Assembly: GCF_001724605.1 (NCBI RefSeq)
Contig: NZ_MEEX01000010.1
Span: forward strand, 1 to 64,000
Source: Phenylobacterium sp. SCN 70-31
Lineage (GTDB): Bacteria; Pseudomonadota; Alphaproteobacteria; Caulobacterales; Caulobacteraceae
DNA length: 64,000 nucleotides
Direction: 5' to 3'
Shown here: positions 62,631-64,000 of the stretch, piece by piece
Layout: each line of letters begins with the position of its first letter
How positions within the stretch are numbered: position 1 is the first letter of the stretch
Notes under the pieces: generated by a model
The model's database searches: none
What the model saw: only the letters and a program-made list of their open reading frames with translations
Told to the model about the DNA's origin: nothing
Made by a program: the position numbers and the translations under genes

Positions 62631-62802
62631 GACTCCCCTGTCCAATCACGAAAGATTCAACGGCCCGACGACTCGCTCAGGCGCCCGCCCAGCTTGAGTC
62701 GGATTCTCAAATCGGATTAACGATTCTCGACGGAGAGCCAGCCTCATTAACCGGTCTTAAAGGACGGCGGGGCAGGTTAACGACGATCCATGGGGCGGAT
62801 TC
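62631..62802 (+). promoter_or_regulatory. ctrA upstream region: GANTC cluster and phased TTAAC boxes
   Basis: Seven GANTC sequences occur at 62631, 62654, 62670, 62696, 62702, 62722 and 62798. Three TTAAC boxes begin at 62717, 62747 and 62777, exactly 30 bases apart, and a fourth TTAA is at 62757. GANTC is the CcrM methylation site and TTAA-type boxes are CtrA half-sites in Caulobacter, where both control ctrA. The layout fits cell-cycle regulation of the gene starting at 62846. Confidence 0.75.
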
Positions 62803-62845
62803 ACGAGAATTCGCGCGGAATGCGGGGACGCGGCAGGAGAGCCTA

Positions 62846-63547
62846 ATGCGCGTATTGTTGATCGAGGACGACAGCGCGACGGCGCAAAGCATCGAGTTGA
62901 TGCTGAAATCGGAAGGATTCAACGTCTACACCACCGATCTCGGTGAGGAAGGCGTCGATCTCGGCAAGATCTACGACTACGATCTCATCCTCCTCGACCT
63001 GAATCTGCCCGACATGTCCGGCATGGACGTCCTGCGGACGCTTCGCGTGGGTAAGATCAACACCCCGATCATGATCCTTTCCGGCACGGCCGAGATCGAA
63101 ACGAAGGTGAAGACCTTCTCGGGCGGCGCCGACGACTACATGACCAAGCCGTTCCACAAGGACGAACTGGTCGCCCGTATCCACGCTGTGGTCCGCCGCT
63201 CCAAGGGCCATGCGCAATCGGTCATCAAGACCGGCGACATCGTGGTGAACCTCGACGCCAAGACCGTGGAAGTGAACGGCATCCGCGTGCATCTGACCGG
63301 CAAGGAATATCAGATGCTCGAACTGCTCTCGCTCCGGAAGGGCACGACCCTCACCAAGGAAATGTTCCTGAACCACCTGTACGGCGGCATGGACGAGCCC
63401 GAACTGAAGATCATCGACGTCTTCATCTGCAAGCTCCGTAAGAAGCTGGCCGCCGCCGCCGACGGCAAGCACCACATCGAGACGGTCTGGGGCCGCGGCT
63501 ATGTGCTGCGCGACCCTCAGGAAGGCGCGATCACCGTCGCCGCCTGA
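62846..63547 (+). CDS. ctrA: cell cycle master response regulator CtrA
   Basis: The 233-residue OmpR-type regulator has acidic pocket EDD (7-9), phospho-acceptor Asp51 in [12 protein letters not shown], a Lys near 103 (TKPF) and a C-terminal winged helix ([23 protein letters not shown] region through [10 protein letters not shown]). It ends in Ala-Ala, which in Caulobacter is needed for ClpXP degradation of CtrA. It controls flagellar, division and DNA-replication genes. A strong AGGAGA ribosome site and a separate promoter region with GANTC sites precede it, and a terminator follows. Confidence 0.98.
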   Translation: MRVLLIEDDSATAQSIELMLKSEGFNVYTTDLGEEGVDLGKIYDYDLILLDLNLPDMSGMDVLRTLRVGKINTPIMILSGTAEIETKVKTFSGGADDYMTKPFHKDELVARIHAVVRRSKGHAQSVIKTGDIVVNLDAKTVEVNGIRVHLTGKEYQMLELLSLRKGTTLTKEMFLNHLYGGMDEPELKIIDVFICKLRKKLAAAADGKHHIETVWGRGYVLRDPQEGAITVAA

Positions 63548-63573
63548 AGCCGTCTCTTCGATCCCGCATCGCG

Positions 63574-63608
63574 AACGCCCGGCCCCGCGGCCGGGCGTTT
63601 TCGTTTTG
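63574..63608 (+). terminator. Rho-independent terminator of ctrA
   Basis: The 11-bp perfect stem AACGCCCGGCC/GGCCGGGCGTT has loop CCGC and is followed by a T-rich run TTTTCGTTTT. It stands 26 bases after the ctrA stop. Confidence 0.92.
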
Positions 63609-63658
63609 GCGCGATGCGGTCTAGCCTTCATCCAGGACTCAACGGGGAGGGTCGGGGC

Positions 63659-64000
63659 GTGCGTCGCTATTTCGCGCTGCTCGTTGCACTGATGCTGGGC
63701 TCATGGATCGCGTTCAGCGATCAGGTCCTTCCGGAATCCGCCCCCGTGGGCGCTCCGGCGGTCGAGTTCTCGGCCGAGCGCGCCTTCGCCGACGTGACGC
63801 TGCTGGCGCAGGAGCCTCATCCGATGGGCTCGCCGGCCAACGCCAGGGTGCGCGACCTGCTGGTCGGCAGGATGGCCGAACTGGGCCTGTCACCGGAAGT
63901 GCGTCCGGGGGTGGGCGTCCTCCAGCCGCGCGGGGCGTCGGACCTCCTCGTCGCCGGGCCGGTCGAGAATGTCGTGGGCGTCCTTCCCGGGCGGGACCGG
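63659..64000 (+). CDS. M28-like metallopeptidase, N-terminal part (cut by window end)
   Basis: A frame opens with GTG at 63659 after a GGGAGG site and runs to the end of the window (114 codons). It starts with a membrane anchor (RRYFALLVALMLGSWIAFS). The segment FSAERAFADVTLLAQEPHP and MGSPANARVRDLLVGRM follows, then VENVVGVLPG. This is the N-terminal pattern of large membrane-bound M28 aminopeptidase-like proteins. The metal-binding residues lie beyond the window. Confidence 0.75.
   Translation, partial: MRRYFALLVALMLGSWIAFSDQVLPESAPVGAPAVEFSAERAFADVTLLAQEPHPMGSPANARVRDLLVGRMAELGLSPEVRPGVGVLQPRGASDLLVAGPVENVVGVLPGRDR

Noticed and set aside
62747..62760. Full CtrA site TTAA-N7-TTAA just upstream of ctrA
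   Set aside because: The two TTAA boxes at 62747 and 62757 are six bases apart, not seven, so this is reported only as half-sites.
1..64000. CRISPR arrays, tRNA or rRNA genes, prophage
   Set aside because: I saw no regularly spaced repeats, no convincing cloverleaf or rRNA stretch, and no phage structural genes. A covariance-model scan would be needed to exclude small RNAs.

Overview
This is high-GC alphaproteobacterial chromosome, most likely a member of the Caulobacterales such as Phenylobacterium or a near relative. The strongest evidence is a full-length CtrA (Asp51, C-terminal Ala-Ala) at the right end with GANTC (CcrM) sites packed upstream. Flagellar fliI-fliJ, a TipN-like polarity protein, TonB-dependent transport and frequent ATGA/GTGA start-stop overlaps agree. 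This assignment is inferred from gene content only.

Left part (1-14.7 kb). The window opens inside an IS3-family element whose end lies near base 97. It continues with a two-helix membrane protein that may be an exosortase accessory, an alpha/beta-hydrolase lipoprotein, and an operon of a beta-helix surface lipoprotein plus a TonB-dependent receptor. A tightly coupled type IV secretion operon follows (virB1-B2-B3-B4-B6-B9-B10-B11). It has no virB5, virB7, virB8, virD4 or relaxase gene in the locus. A PilZ protein and an internally deleted IS630-type transposase relic close this part.

Central part (15.5-48.2 kb). This is a large exopolysaccharide and protein-sorting locus. It encodes a flippase, an O-antigen-ligase/polymerase-like protein, an FkbH-like HAD protein, a polysaccharide deacetylase, glycosyltransferases, a pyruvyl transferase, an FrhB-like iron-sulfur protein, an asparagine-synthase-like protein, a beta-helix protein and a methyltransferase. 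The export genes are an outer-membrane barrel, Wza/GumB, and two GumC/Wzz plus CpsD-like pairs. It also has an exosortase with EpsI, an EpsD-type lipoprotein, a single PEPxxWA-CTERM substrate candidate, an AAA ATPase, and rfbB-rfbA for activated deoxysugar. A fused PssD-PssE glycosyltransferase and a secreted RTX beta-helix protein belong here too. Both CpsD-like proteins lack the P-loop lysine.

Right part (48.3-64 kb). This is ordinary core chromosome: a DUF4112 protein, a TipN-like coiled-coil protein, an Ada/AlkA fusion with Ogt (alkylation repair), a glycosyltransferase, an MFS transporter, sulfate activation (cysD, cysNC, TSUP exporter), fliI-fliJ, ctrA, and the start of an M28-like peptidase running off the end.

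The most unusual features are the exosortase/EPS locus with two lysine-less CpsD proteins, the reduced T4SS, and the ctrA upstream region with seven GANTC sites and three TTAAC boxes spaced exactly 30 bp apart.
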